This document shows, one piece after another, positions 13,301 through 25,000 of a DNA stretch of 64,000 bases. A program made the translations under genes and the position numbers. The stretch is from Rotaria sordida. Lineage: Eukaryota > Rotifera > Eurotatoria > Philodinida > Philodinidae. The stretch covers positions 62,001 through 126,000 of the forward strand of contig CAJNOL010000315.1 of assembly GCA_905250125.1 (NCBI GenBank), given 5' to 3'. The first letter of the stretch is position 1. Each line of letters opens with the position of its first letter. Under the pieces are notes generated by a model, which was not told the DNA's origin, did not search any database, and saw only the letters and a program-made list of their open reading frames with translations.

Positions 13301-15038
13301 CCATACAATGGACAACAATGTGAACGTGTATCAACAGTTCAATGTAAGTTAATAAGAGATTATGAAATAATTTTTCTTTTTTTTTCTACAAATTAAATAA
13401 GAAATTAATTATATAATTAGAATCAATTATAAATCGAGTCCTTTTTATTTCTATTCTTCTTTTGTGAAAGTCATATAAGATAATAATGAGTATAAGGTTT
13501 GCACCTGTTCCCCTCCACATTACAGATCATAGCCATTGAAGATAAGATGTGTGAGACTTTTTCACAGAGCTCCTTAGTAATAGAAAAAGGAGCTGAATGG
13601 TGTCAACGGCAAGATTTAGATGGATCTAGAACATTGAGACTCGGTGTAGATATAATGGACATGTACAACAGGCATAGTTTGCATTTTTTGCATGACAGAT
13701 GAAGATATGATTTTCGTATTTGGAAACGGATTTTTGTTGCTCAGAAGTGATTGTATATTACTCAGGAAGTTTTCTTTAAGAAAGGAAAGTATTTTTTGAC
13801 GAAAAAACCTCAGGGAGACTCTTGTTCAAAGTTTTTTCGAGAAAATTTTTTTGTTAGAAAATATTTTGTCTCATACATCATCAAATGCAATTTCACGTGC
13901 TGATTCCGAATATGATATTTTTGTTCAATAAAAACCTTTTTGAACCGAAAAAATTGTAAAATACCTGGAAAACCAAGGTTTTTGGAAAGCCTACTGTACG
14001 GTTCAGGAATGTTTGTGTTAACAGGAATAATACAGAACAGAGAGAAGAACATTCTGATAGAGTTCGAGAGGATTTGGATCATGGCTGAGGATGACGCGCT
14101 CATTTTACTAAACATAGCTATTTGAATAATCAGTATAGAAAAACTTTTATTTTCTTTTTAAAAGTCACATGTGTGAACTAAAAGATTTCTTTGATAATAG
14201 ATACCAGACGACGTGCAGATTCAGAATATTTACTGGGATGCCTACCCGTTTGTTCAAATTTGTAAAAAAGAAAAATAATTTTCTTACCAATACTAGTAAT
14301 TTCAAGCTAATTTTTGAATAGCGGTTTTTCTATTCGTAACAACAATTTTAATGCGATCAGATAGAGCATGTCTTGAAGTATATTTATCACTATTTCGATT
14401 GATAAAATGTCGACATTCATTCTTTCCATCTAATACACTGTGACAGGCTTATTTATCAGATAAATTACTGATTAGAATAATATTAATATTAAATTAAGAA
14501 AAACAAAAAATACCAAGCGAATAACAATAAGACAAATACAAAATAGAAAAAAATTATCTATTCGAAATGTAGAAATCGTTTCTCTTAGAAAATAACTATA
14601 GTCTATTAGAGATCTTTTACGTTACATATTTTGTATTAGTATAATAAGGGTTCAAGAACACATGTAAGTTTCATATTTCAGTTCTAGAAGGACTGCACTA
14701 ATAAGCTGTTTTATTTTTATTTTTAGCTCCATGTGATAGCAATCCATGTTTGAATTCTGGCAAGTGTAATCGTGTTGGTAATGTTTTTACTTGTTCATGT
14801 CCTCCAGGTTATACAGGATCAACATGTGAAACAAATATTCGACCAGGTAAAATATTTCAAAAAAAAAAAAAAAAGCAAAAATTATTCGTTTATTTATTTG
14901 CTTTTATTTTTTTTTTTCATAGCTACTTGTACTATCAATTGTTCACCAGGTTATTGTTTTTCAAATCCAAGTACTCAACTACCATATGCTTGTTATTGTC
15001 CCAATCATACAATTCAATTAAAATCATGTACTACTTAA
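7350..15038 (+). CDS. Secreted multi-EGF-domain protein
   Basis: Predicted 740-residue extracellular protein. Exons: 7350-7422, 8188-8340, 8409-8537, 9532-9669, 9725-9832, 9903-10034, 10090-10215, 10267-10306, 10359-10435, 10488-10542, 10624-10703, 11610-11649, 11704-11786, 11852-11897, 11962-12041, 12088-12142, 12197-12279, 12347-12386, 12717-12793, 12856-12975, 13040-13162, 13215-13343, 14727-14846, 14923-15038. Phases close throughout. Exon 1 encodes a signal peptide (LVFLLFLGLLIISAIFG). Sixteen full EGF-like domains follow (pattern PCxNGGTC ... CxCPxxYTGxxCE), plus a C-terminal half domain with unpaired look. There is no transmembrane segment, so secretion or matrix deposition is inferred. 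The calcium-binding D-x-D/N-E consensus is absent. It has no other domain, so it cannot be assigned to Notch, Delta, Crumbs or a named family. Domains 7-12 are each split by a phase-2 intron before the third Cys; the others are single symmetric 1-1 exons. Confidence 0.85.
7423..8187 (+). other. Intron 1 of EGF gene with a dispersed repeat
   Basis: First intron (GTAAGT...TTTAG), 765 bases. Positions about 7786-7971 resemble 32684-32810: both share a block near GTCGA-TAAAT, then GAGTATTGAAGAA, TGATAC, AATTCTG-AATAGT and CTTGATCTC. This suggests two diverged copies of one repeat. No coding content is recognised. Confidence 0.5.
8896..9103. mobile_element. hAT-type MITE with 8-bp target-site duplication
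   Basis: A 208-base non-autonomous element inside the third EGF-gene intron. It starts CAGGGATGGCCCGA and ends TCGGGCCACCCCTG, terminal inverted repeats that match at 13 of 14 positions and have the CAGGG-TGGCC form common in hAT elements. It is flanked by a perfect 8-base direct repeat, ACCCTATG (8888-8895 and 9104-9111), the duplication size of hAT transposition. Its interior has three G-runs in a GGGGGGGTGT context and is far more GC-rich than the surroundings. No transposase is encoded. Confidence 0.9.
10722..11570. repeat. Large imperfect palindrome (foldback element) in an EGF-gene intron
   Basis: The 906-base intron 10704-11609 is largely one long imperfect inverted repeat. The ends read TCGATGTTA...CCAATCTCAGAT and, in reverse complement at 11548-11570, the same order. 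Further inside, GTAGACGTTTATAAT near 11116 pairs with ATTATAAACGTCTAC near 11352, the ATAGAGTTTA near 11060 pairs with TAAACTCTAT near 11408, and AAGTGTTGATAT near 11143 pairs with ATATCAACACTT near 11309. No open reading frame of note. Interpreted as a non-autonomous foldback/MITE-like element. Confidence 0.75.
12429..12654. repeat. Short inverted-repeat element (MITE-like) in an EGF-gene intron
   Basis: Arms at about 12430-12502 and 12581-12654 are reverse complements with few mismatches (ATATATACTTAGAATTTTTC pairs with GAAAAATTCTAAGTATATAT). The loop is about 78 bases. It occupies most of intron 12387-12716, whose neighbours are 45-75 bases, so the insertion explains the length. No target duplication was identified. 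Confidence 0.75.
13344..14726 (+). other. Long intron 22 of EGF gene
   Basis: A 1,383-base intron between EGF domains 15 and 16. Positions about 13495-14110 are less AT-rich and of higher complexity than the flanks and include two overlapping open frames of 60-100 codons on opposite strands. Neither has a domain I recognise. An old mobile-element insertion is possible but no ends were found. Confidence 0.4.
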
Positions 15039-16617
15039 ATTTACTTTTAAAGAAACTAAAAAAGAATAATTTATGATAATACATAACATTTTCTTTTTTT
15101 TTTTTTTGTTTCTTATTATCAATGACCTTGATTAAAAATTAGATAATTTGTTCATTGAATAGATGCAAGAAACATTTTCCCTAAAGAGATTTTTTTTCTT
15201 CGTTCTTTCTTTCTCATTTATTTCATAATCTATTATAATAACTACCCAGACAGGAAGACAGACAAGGTCGAATGTCTATTTCTATCGTCATATAAAAAAG
15301 AAAAAGAAAAAGAAAAACGAAGAACAAGCAAGCACGATAAACAATGCTTTCTCTCTCGTTTTCTTTCTCCTTTCTCAATGTCAAACTTTGTTTTCATCCG
15401 GAAAAGACAGCCAATGTATTTCATGTAGACATAAACAGTACTCAAAATAATATAACCTTGACGAGAGAATCAGTTTTCGATATCGACCCTGAATTGAAGG
15501 TAAAACTACTAAACAAATAAATATAAATCGACTTTTATTTTTAATGATTTGCACTCGAATTTCAAAAAAACAAAAGAAAAAAGATTATTTTACAAAAAAA
15601 AAACGAAAAAAAAAGAAAAGAAAAAGGCAACAATACACACACACACACACATATAGATAGGCGAAGAAAAAAAAAGACGAAATAGAAGCTTAGAATGAGA
15701 CAAATGCTGAAGCAAAATTAAAATGAATTAATAGTAGTAGCATTTTTTAGCCAAACAGAACACTTGGTGTAATTTCGTTTTAATATTTATTTTTTAGTAT
15801 TAAATATTTGGTTAAAAACCTGAGTGGTTATGATTTATCTGCATACTGCTATTTTTTATATTTTAAAAAAAGAAATAAAAGAAACATTAATGAACTCTGT
15901 TCGTTTTTATTTTGTTATTATTAGACGATAGTTTTTTAAATTGATTTATCAACAGTAGCCAATAGTGTAGCAGAGCAAAAAAATCCTGAGGCATTTGTTT
16001 TTTTTATTTTTATTTTTATTTTGTTAAAACAAAAGAAAAAGAAAGTCAGTACTGTTCAACCTGAGAGAAACAATCCTGAGTGAATATAATAAATATGAAG
16101 TTTTTTTTTTTTTTTTTTGTATATATGTGATTCGGTTGATAGTTTTAGCAACTTGAAGCTATAGAAAACAAAAAAAAAAAGAAATTCTTTTTTTGTTTAT
16201 AGTAGCACACTGTGCTCAAAAATAGGGAGAAAAAAAATTTAATAATATATAAATGAAAGATAGTAGGAAAAGAAGAAGAAGAAGAAGAAACTTGACAGAA
16301 AACAACGATTATAAACAACAACGAAAAAAAGAAGGATTGAATATATACACACATATAAATACACTGTATTATTCCTGCTACTGTTTTAATTATGTCTCAC
16401 TCATAGAATGAGTTCAAAACGAAAAAGATAACTCGTTTTTAGTTTTTCGAAATTTTGGAGAGAGAGAGAGAAAGAAAAAGAAAGATAGAGAGAAAAGAGA
16501 CTGTTCTTTGTGCATTAAACTACCGGGTTGAAGTGTTGTGAATATATATAAGTATATATATTAAAACATAGATAGATACCTGAGTGAAAGCCGTGAGAAT
16601 GGAAATCGTATACATAA
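15039..16617. other. Convergent 3' region between EGF gene and TRIM71-like gene
   Basis: Both neighbouring genes point into this interval, so it should hold both 3' UTRs. It contains poly-A/poly-T tracts, a CA repeat near 15638-15651, a GA repeat near 16457-16470 and candidate AATAAA signals for the plus-strand gene (for example near 15517 and 15870). No coding exon seen. Confidence 0.5.
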
Positions 16618-19600
16618 TTAAAAGGCAAGAATACGATTATTACCGAAATCAACAACAAGAACAAGACCATCAGGTGTAATACATAATCCACTTGGTCTAT
16701 CCATTTGTAAAGGACCTGAACCTTGTGTACCAAATTTTGTTTTAAAAACACCTTGTGGTGAAAAAATTTGTACACGATAATTTCTTGAATCAGCAACTAA
16801 TATATTTCCTTCAGCATCAATATCAACACCTTGTGGACGAAGGAATTGTCCATTAGATGAACCTTCACTACCAAGAAAACGTGCATTTTGAAAATCTGAT
16901 GATAAAAATAATAAACGATGATTATTAAAATCTGATACAATTATATGACCAGCATGTGTAAATACAACACCACGTGGTGAATCAAATTGTTTCCATACAG
17001 GACCATCAAAACCATATTTACGTAAAAATAAACCATCTTTAGAAAACAATTGTATACGATGATTACGTGTATCTGATATTAAAATTTGTGATGTTGATGA
17101 TATAGCTACATCCCATGGATAATTAAATTGACCGGGTTTAGTACCTTTTTCACCAAATTTAAATATATATTCTCCAATAGATGTAAAAACTTGTACACGA
17201 TGATTATCTTTATCTGTAACAATAATACGATTTAATTGTTTATCAAATGCAACACCAGCTGGTCGATCAAATTGTCCCGGACGATTTCCTTGTATACCAA
17301 ATTTTCTAAGAAATTGTCCATATTTACTAAAAATTTGTATACGATTATTTGATCGATCAGCAACAATTATATTTGATTGATTATCACAACAAACACCCCA
17401 TGGTCGACATAATTTACCATCATCATCACCTTCACTACCTATTTCAAATTCTAATTTTAAACCAATTGTTGTATAATTACGATTTTGTTTTATTTCAATA
17501 CGAAATGGATTATCTTTTATTGGTGAATTATTTACATAAACATTTAATATATGTAAATTATCACTTTGTGCTATATATGTTATAAAATATTGTCCATTTT
17601 GTCTATCATATATTTCACATGGTACTGTTTGATTATTACCTGTATCAATTAAACAACATTGAATATTATCACCACCTGTTGTACGTAATTCACCTAAATG
17701 ATTACGTGTTTGTAAATTTAATACATTTAAACGATTTCTTATTGTATTATAAAGTGAATCACCATATAATTCACATAATGATGGATATGTTGATGTTATT
17801 AATTGACCATAATTTATTAATGATTTATTTAATGTTGTTGTTGTTGAACCTTGAAATTGTATATAATCATCTTCAAGTGGTTTTAAATATAATAATAATG
17901 TTTGTTTCATTTTAATTATTTCATTCCATAAACGATTACGTGTACGAATAAGATCAGCATCATTACCATTTTTTAAACATTCATTACAATCTAATAGATA
18001 CGAAAAAAATAAAAACAAAAAGAAAACATTAATATCATGTGTTTCGTATAGATCAGAGATGTAGCACTACTGCTGCGACGTGACAAACTATATAAATTTT
18101 GATTGTTAGATTTTTAGATGCTTAAATCGGATGTAAACCGATGATGTAATCTTCCTAGAAAAGAAACTACTATGCTGCTGATGTCATCGTCGTAGATAAA
18201 CAATCTCTAATTTTTATTCGTTTTATGTTTTTGTTTTTCTCTAACTTACCAAGTATAGTTAAATGTAATTGTTTAATAACTTGATTAATTTCATTAATTT
18301 GTTTTTGTAATGTTTGTGTTTTAATTGTTTGTATTTTATCAATATTTTTTAATAGAAAATCTTGTCGTTGTGAAAGTATATCAAGAAAATATTTAATCAT
18401 TGTACGTATTTCATTTTCAATAGTTGAACTTTTTATTGATATATTTTCAATTGTACGTGTTGATTGTTTTAATGATTCATCTAAATGATATAATAATGTT
18501 TGTGATTCAATTAAAAATTGTTTTGTTAATTGTCTTGCATTATCAATTGTATCTTGTAATGATGATAATGTATGTTGTTGTGCATGATGTATTTGACATT
18601 CATGACAATATGCATGTGAACATATATCACAATAATATGATGCTTTTAAATTTGAATGTTCATGACAAAAAATTGTTGTTGATGATGATAATAAAGAATT
18701 ATTCATTATTAAATTTTCATTATTTGTATTATTTAATGAAAGTTGAGAAAAAACTGAACTAAATAATGATGAAAAATCATTTGAAGAATTATTTAATAAT
18801 GCTGAACGATTTAAAGAAAAATCTAATGAAGGTTGTTGTTGTTGTGGTGGTGGTGGTAAACGAACTAAAATAAAACAGAAAACAATAAGGATTTATTAAT
18901 TAATAATAATCAAAAAACAAAACAAAACAAAACTTACCAGTATTTGATAATAATGATTGTTGTCCAATAATTGATCGATTATTATTAAATTGTGAAGTTA
19001 ATAATTGTTGTCGATGATCTTTAAAGCTAAGAATTTTTGGATGTGTTAATGCACATTTTTCACATAATGTTATTTCACAATCAAGACAATATGTATATGG
19101 AGGATTATTAGCAAAACAACAAAATGATGATGGACGATCATTTGTTGATAAACGATTTAATGTTGATGAAGATATTGTTGGTTGTTGACGAGAAAATAAT
19201 GTTTGAGATAAATCATGACTTGGAATACTACTTGTTGGACTATCACGATCACTATTATGATTATTTCCATTAAGAAAATTAGGAAAAAAACGCATAAAAT
19301 CATTTGATGTTGTTGTCGTTGTTGTTGTCAAATCAAAATCAGTTTTAAAATTTGTTGATATTAATGGTGAATATGTAGTATTTAGATCCGTTAATGGATG
19401 ATGTATTGGATTTTGAGAAATATTACCGGATATAAATGGATCAAATGCACTTAAACGACGAGTTGATGATACAGATGATGAAGTTGATGATGCTGATGAA
19501 GAAGGTAATGATGAAAAATGTGGTTGAAATATTGATTGAACTTGTTGTTGTTGTTGCTGTTGTTGCGTTTGATTATTTAATAATGATTGTGTTGGAGGTA

Positions 19601-19787
19601 AAAGTGGAAATTTATTGTTCATATCAGAAGAAAAACGTTGTTGATCAACAAATTCTGTCATACAATTCGAGCAAAGTTTAGATAAGGGATTATTTGATGA
19701 TGATGCCATAACAATAGGCATTTCTTTAAGACACGATGAACATACGCCACCGGTATTACCACTGTTCATATTGCTAGTTTCATTCAT
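16618..19787 (-). CDS. trim71: TRIM71/LIN-41-like B-box, filamin, NHL protein
   Basis: Cytoplasmic RNA-binding regulator of mRNA stability and developmental timing, by family. Predicted 945 residues from exons 19787-18938, 18864-18250 and 17990-16618, all junctions phase 1. The N-terminus has only two C-x2-C pairs (C16/C19, C39/C42), followed by a Ser/Gln/Thr-rich stretch. B-box 1 spans about 223-258 (C-x-L-D-C ... L-C-E-K-C ... H) and B-box 2 about 350-391 (FCHEH ... YYCDIC ... YCHEC). A coiled-coil region follows, then a filamin-type immunoglobulin domain near 590-660. Six NHL repeats run from about 675 to the end, with the TRIM71-type blocks RPWGV, FDRPAGVA, FNYPWDVA, FDSPRGV, FLRPQGV and MDRPSGL. 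The protein ends VDFGNNRILAF, exactly where TRIM71 proteins end. Identity is very secure; whether it has E3 ligase activity is doubtful because a full RING is missing. Confidence 0.95.
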
Positions 19788-22062
19788 GATTTCGTCTTGT
19801 TTTATTTGCTTTTTTCGCTCGTTTTATAGAGGCCTTTCGAGCGAATTGGCCACAATTGAAATCATATGTAACGACACATGTTTGAAACCTACTTTCATTT
19901 TCACTCTCTCATCTAGCTGTCAGTCGATGATGGAACCCGACAACAATCTAAAATGTAAAAAAAAAGAAAGGAAAGTAAACGAGGAAATTTATAGTACTAT
20001 AACATTCAATGTACAAAAATCTCCTATTTCATACACATTGACTACTGATAAGTATTTTATGTCGATTTGAACAGTGAAACAGAATGTGAGGAAGAAAAGA
20101 AGAATATACTATTGTGAAGTTTCACACGAATCAAGTCAAGGTGAATAGATCCATTGACAAAGGTCAATAACCACTCGTAATAATAAAAAACTGAGATTCT
20201 TTTTTTTTTTAATTAACTTATTCTTACTTAACTTACCGTTATTACACTCTGTATATTTAATAAATATGTGTATATACCTTGTCAAGGAATCGATTCTGAG
20301 ATGTGTGTATGAAAGTGTTTTTCGCTCGCTCTTCTGTTACTTTATTATACATGTTGTTTGACGCAATAATGTCTCTCTGTCGACTCGTGAAGTAGTCCAG
20401 GAAAAAAAAGAACGCCATCGGTGATGACAATGAGAAACGAGAGTACAACGAATAAGTATATAGGCAAGAAAGTAAAGAAAAAAAAATGACCCTAAAAATC
20501 TCGCAAAAAAAAACGAGAGATTTTTTTCTTTCTTCTTATGAATCTTGGGCTTTTTTTCTTCTATGAATAAATGAATAAAGTTTGGTCTCTGCTTCTCTAG
20601 GTTTTTTTCTCTGTCTCTCTTTTTTTCTATTGACAAACGCATGTGTGTGTGCGTGTGTATGCAAGCTTGTAATGGTTTATGCTTTGCATACGACTGTCTC
20701 GATTTTTTTTTCCTTTTTCCTTTTTTTTTTTTTTTTGTTCTGTTCTATAAATGTGAAAGAAAGAATAGCCTGTTCTCTTACATAAGACATGTAATATATT
20801 CTCCTTGTTCCTTTTCTTTACTATTGCGGTACCATCAACGTATTAGCCTGTACGTTTTTCTCTTCTCTTTCTCCTTGAACATCAACCAATACAATTCAAA
20901 AGAGAAAAGAAACAGCAAGCTGTTGATCCCCTAATTTTTTGACAGACTCGAAGGAGAGAAAAAAAAAGAACGATAAAGAGGAGGAAAAAAAAAAGTTTTT
21001 TTTTTCTCAATGTCCAAAGACATATGGTAAGCAAATATGAAAGAGACGATGTACGCGTACCCTCGATTGTGGGTAGACAAAGAACGGATGAACAAGATGA
21101 ATGCATATGAGAAAGCAGAAGACCTTGGCCGGTGTGTCTCTCCGTCTCTTTCTCTACATAACTTACTTGATTCTCATGTAACAGTAACAATACTAATAAA
21201 TTAAAAGAGAAAAAAAAGGCGAATCATGTTCACCCGCCGGGGACCATATGACCTCTAGATTCTCATATCACTATCTAAAAAAAAGAAAGATGTCTGTTTA
21301 CATTATCATAGATATAGAGAAAGACAATGATTGATATATGACGTTCAAGTAAATCCTTGCCTCCAGTTCAATGCATCCTTTATAATAATAAAAAATGAAA
21401 CATTCATAGTATAAATCATAACCTTCTTTCATTGTTCTCTTATACATCGACCGATTATTACTGAACAAAAGAAAATCCCACTGGTCTCCTTTTAATTTTA
21501 TGATGGAGGCTTTCACCATCAACCGGCACTGATTATGGATAGTGATGACAGGCAGATAATAGAAGCATTAATGAACTGATGAAATATATCGAGCTAAATA
21601 CATGCAAAAGTATCATCTTGTTTTTTTTTTTGTAAACTTTTATTTAAAGTTGCTAAATGTGTAGACGTCAAATGAATGGTTATTATTACAATAAGGGACA
21701 AAACATTCAAATAACACGAAATTTCGATCATATTTTTGTCTTTTTAACTTCTAATAGACATCACGAAATCTCAACGATGTAGATAATAACCATAATACAT
21801 ATTGAAAAATCGCATCATACAGAAAGAAAAAAACAAACAAACAAAACTTTGAAACTATAAATACATTTTTTGATAGTAGTTTTTGTCAAAATCACTTTAT
21901 AAATAGTTCAACATGAATAACAAATCACATATATTAAAATGAGTCTCAAAGACAGACTAAGAACAAAAAAAGAAAAAGACAAACAAACAAATAAGAACAT
22001 ATTATGATCAGTCGATAAACAAAAGATATCAATTGTTATCACAAATATCAGTTGGAATAATT
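19788..22062. other. Intergenic region between TRIM71-like and SOAT genes
   Basis: Both flanking genes are on the minus strand, so this holds the TRIM71 upstream region and the SOAT 3' UTR. It contains poly-T/poly-A and CT-rich stretches and a short TG repeat near 20642. Open frames here are low complexity and have no recognisable domain. Confidence 0.5.
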
Positions 22063-25000
22063 TTATAAGTCATATAAAAATTTTGGTATATTATTTGATA
22101 TGGAAGGTTTTATAATATCACTTTCACGACAAAATAATGATCGAGGTATAAAATAATCTAATGCACCATTCTGAAAGAAAAAAAAAATATGTAAAAATAT
22201 TTTGTTTTCTCTTTTTGTCTTAAAAAAATTTTATTTACCACAGAACGTGGACAATTTTGTCGAGCATACCATTCAATTGAATATAAACACATTTGCATAC
22301 CAAGTCCAACAAATAATGATGCCCATATAAAAACATTAAATGCATTATTTTGTGTACGTTGTGGTAATATAAGCATTGAAATAACTTTTATTTTTTTTTT
22401 TTTTGTTTATAAAAAGTAATAAATTTTTTTCTTATGAAAAAAAAAAAAGAAAACATTCGAAAAATACTTACATCCAAGAATAGCAAATTGAATAAAAAGT
22501 ATAGGATAAAAATAACCAAATGCTAATGATATAATATATTCATGAACACATGCACTAAGAAAAATAACTGCATACATTGAAACCAAACGATATTTAACAC
22601 CAAGTAACTATTTATATGATAATAAGATTAAAAAACAATATTTTTTTTGTTTTTATTTGAAATTTTAGTACCTTATGACAATCACGATAAACATATGTAT
22701 AAAGCCAATCATGAACAACCTAAATAATGATAGTTAAAAAAAAACAAACTAATATTCAATTTTTAAAAGAAACTCAACTAACAATATTCCAAGTTCGATA
22801 ATAACTACTCCATGATGTTGCTGTCCACCAATCCTAAAATATAACTAATTAATAAATCAATATAATAAAGTTAATTCATCATATACACTATAGAATTGTC
22901 GATCAGCAAAACGAAGCATTTCAGCAAATGCATTAAGCCAGCAATGAAGAAAACCATAGAACGCTAGAAAAAAATAAATTTAGTACTTATTCATAATGTA
23001 CTAAAACTGCTTTCAAATAAATGAAACTATACATAGAATTGTCACTTTTCTTCTTGCGGTGCCGGCTCCGGTCTTAGGAACTTATTTTTTCTCTGGTTTC
23101 ACTCCCGTAATCCCTACTCAATACACTAATTCTTAATTTTAAAAGATAATAGATGCGGCAAAATCAATGCCGATGTCAGTATTTCCTTAATAACGTAATC
23201 AATTCTTATTGCATGGACTTAAGCTTCTTTCTCAGAAAATTTAAGATTCAATTTTCCCCAAAATTTACACTACGAAACTCTTACATATCAAAGAAAATTA
23301 TCGGATTTAATGATCTATATTGAACTAGAATACGATAGATGTGATTTTGTAGAGCAATATACGGCGCATCAAATGGTATATAAGAAATCAAGTTTCATGA
23401 AAATTTCGATATCCTAAAAGTTCATATGGTATTCATAGACATTATGGTCCTTAAGATATTTTAAGATAAACTTATACAAATTTTGTTTCTAAACACAATT
23501 CGATACCGTGACAGATACTCTTCGACTTGTCTATATGATATTCTAATGTGATAAACTCTGTGCCACAGTACAAGTGAGGACTAGCGTGAAACTTTCTCAA
23601 AACATTGCATTCTATTGAGCTCTATATGCTATATGTAGTGGCCTGTATATTGACGATATTTTAATAATATTTAATAGTCGTAATAAAAATTTGTATGCAT
23701 CAATTATCAGCACAACATCCTTGATGTACTAATATAAATAACTCTTGTATAAATGGAAAACTTTTTTAACCTCTGAAGAGGAATATGAATATAGCGTTGC
23801 AGGAAGGAAGTCTCTTAGGTTTTTTTTTTTGTTGAAATTTTTATCCTGAATATTCAAATTTGATTTGTGCATAAAACTATAGAAGAGTCTATAAATGTTT
23901 CATTTTCATTTCAAAAATATATTTTTTCCATTTATATTATTACATTAAGGATGTTATGCTGATAATTGGTACATACAAATTTTTATTACGACTATTAAAT
24001 ATTATTAAAATATTGTCAATATACAGACTTCTGCATATAGAAAAATAGACTATGACAATGAGTCCCAGCTGTTTCAAAAGATGTTATGTCTAAAACATAT
24101 ACAACTCGATAGAAAGCACTTTTTTGGAAAAGTTTTACATTGATACTTACTTGTTCTATGGTATAGAGACAATCATTATAGAAAAATTGAAGAGCACCTA
24201 TAACTGTATCAAATTGTGTTTAGAAACAAAATTTGCATAAGTTTATCTTAGAACTTTCTTATGATTATCACAAACAACTACATCGTGTTTCACATGTTAA
24301 TCCCATAGGAATTTCGCTAACGATAATTCTCAAAAAAAAACAACTCAGGAATGAACTTTTTAAAAAGATAAGAATTGAAGCGATATTTTATGATTTCTGG
24401 TTTTTCACTTTGTAATAATTTTAAACCTTGATTTTATCATTCTAGAGTACTTCTTTATCTTTTATTGGATTATAAACTTACTGCAAAATAGAAGTAATGC
24501 TCCTGGTAAAGTACAGTTAAGAATTGAGAGAACAAATATTTTCAATGTAACATGTTCGGAATTAAAATGACGAAATACTGGTAAACAAAATCGATAAAAT
24601 AAATAATAAGCAAATAAAGATGTTGTTGCAAATTGTAGTAATTGTGAAATAACATATTGCCATCGAACAGATGATGTTCTTGGATATGAATCACGATAAA
24701 TAAGTGTTGGAGCAAATAAAAAATAAAGAAATTTAGAAAATTCTGGACATGGTGTATGTGGTATTTTAGAAGTTTTTTGTTCATTTGGTGAATCATTCAT
24801 TTTATTTTGAACCATATCTTCATCTTTAACTATTTAAAAGTAAAATAACAATAGAAAAGAAAATGAAATCTTTAATAACTAACTTCGTTGTGAATAAATT
24901 TGACCATAAAGTATAGCATGTGGTGCATTTTCTCGTACGAATGCATGAGATTTCATTAGAAATCGAACCTAAAAATCAACAGAATCAAAATAATTGTAGA

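Noticed and set aside
16515..17915. Long open frames antisense or frame-shifted to the NHL region (for example plus-strand frames at 17349-17585 and 17619-17915)
   Set aside because: They are shadows of the TRIM71-like coding exon; their Leu/Tyr/His-rich translation follows from its codon use and they show no domain.
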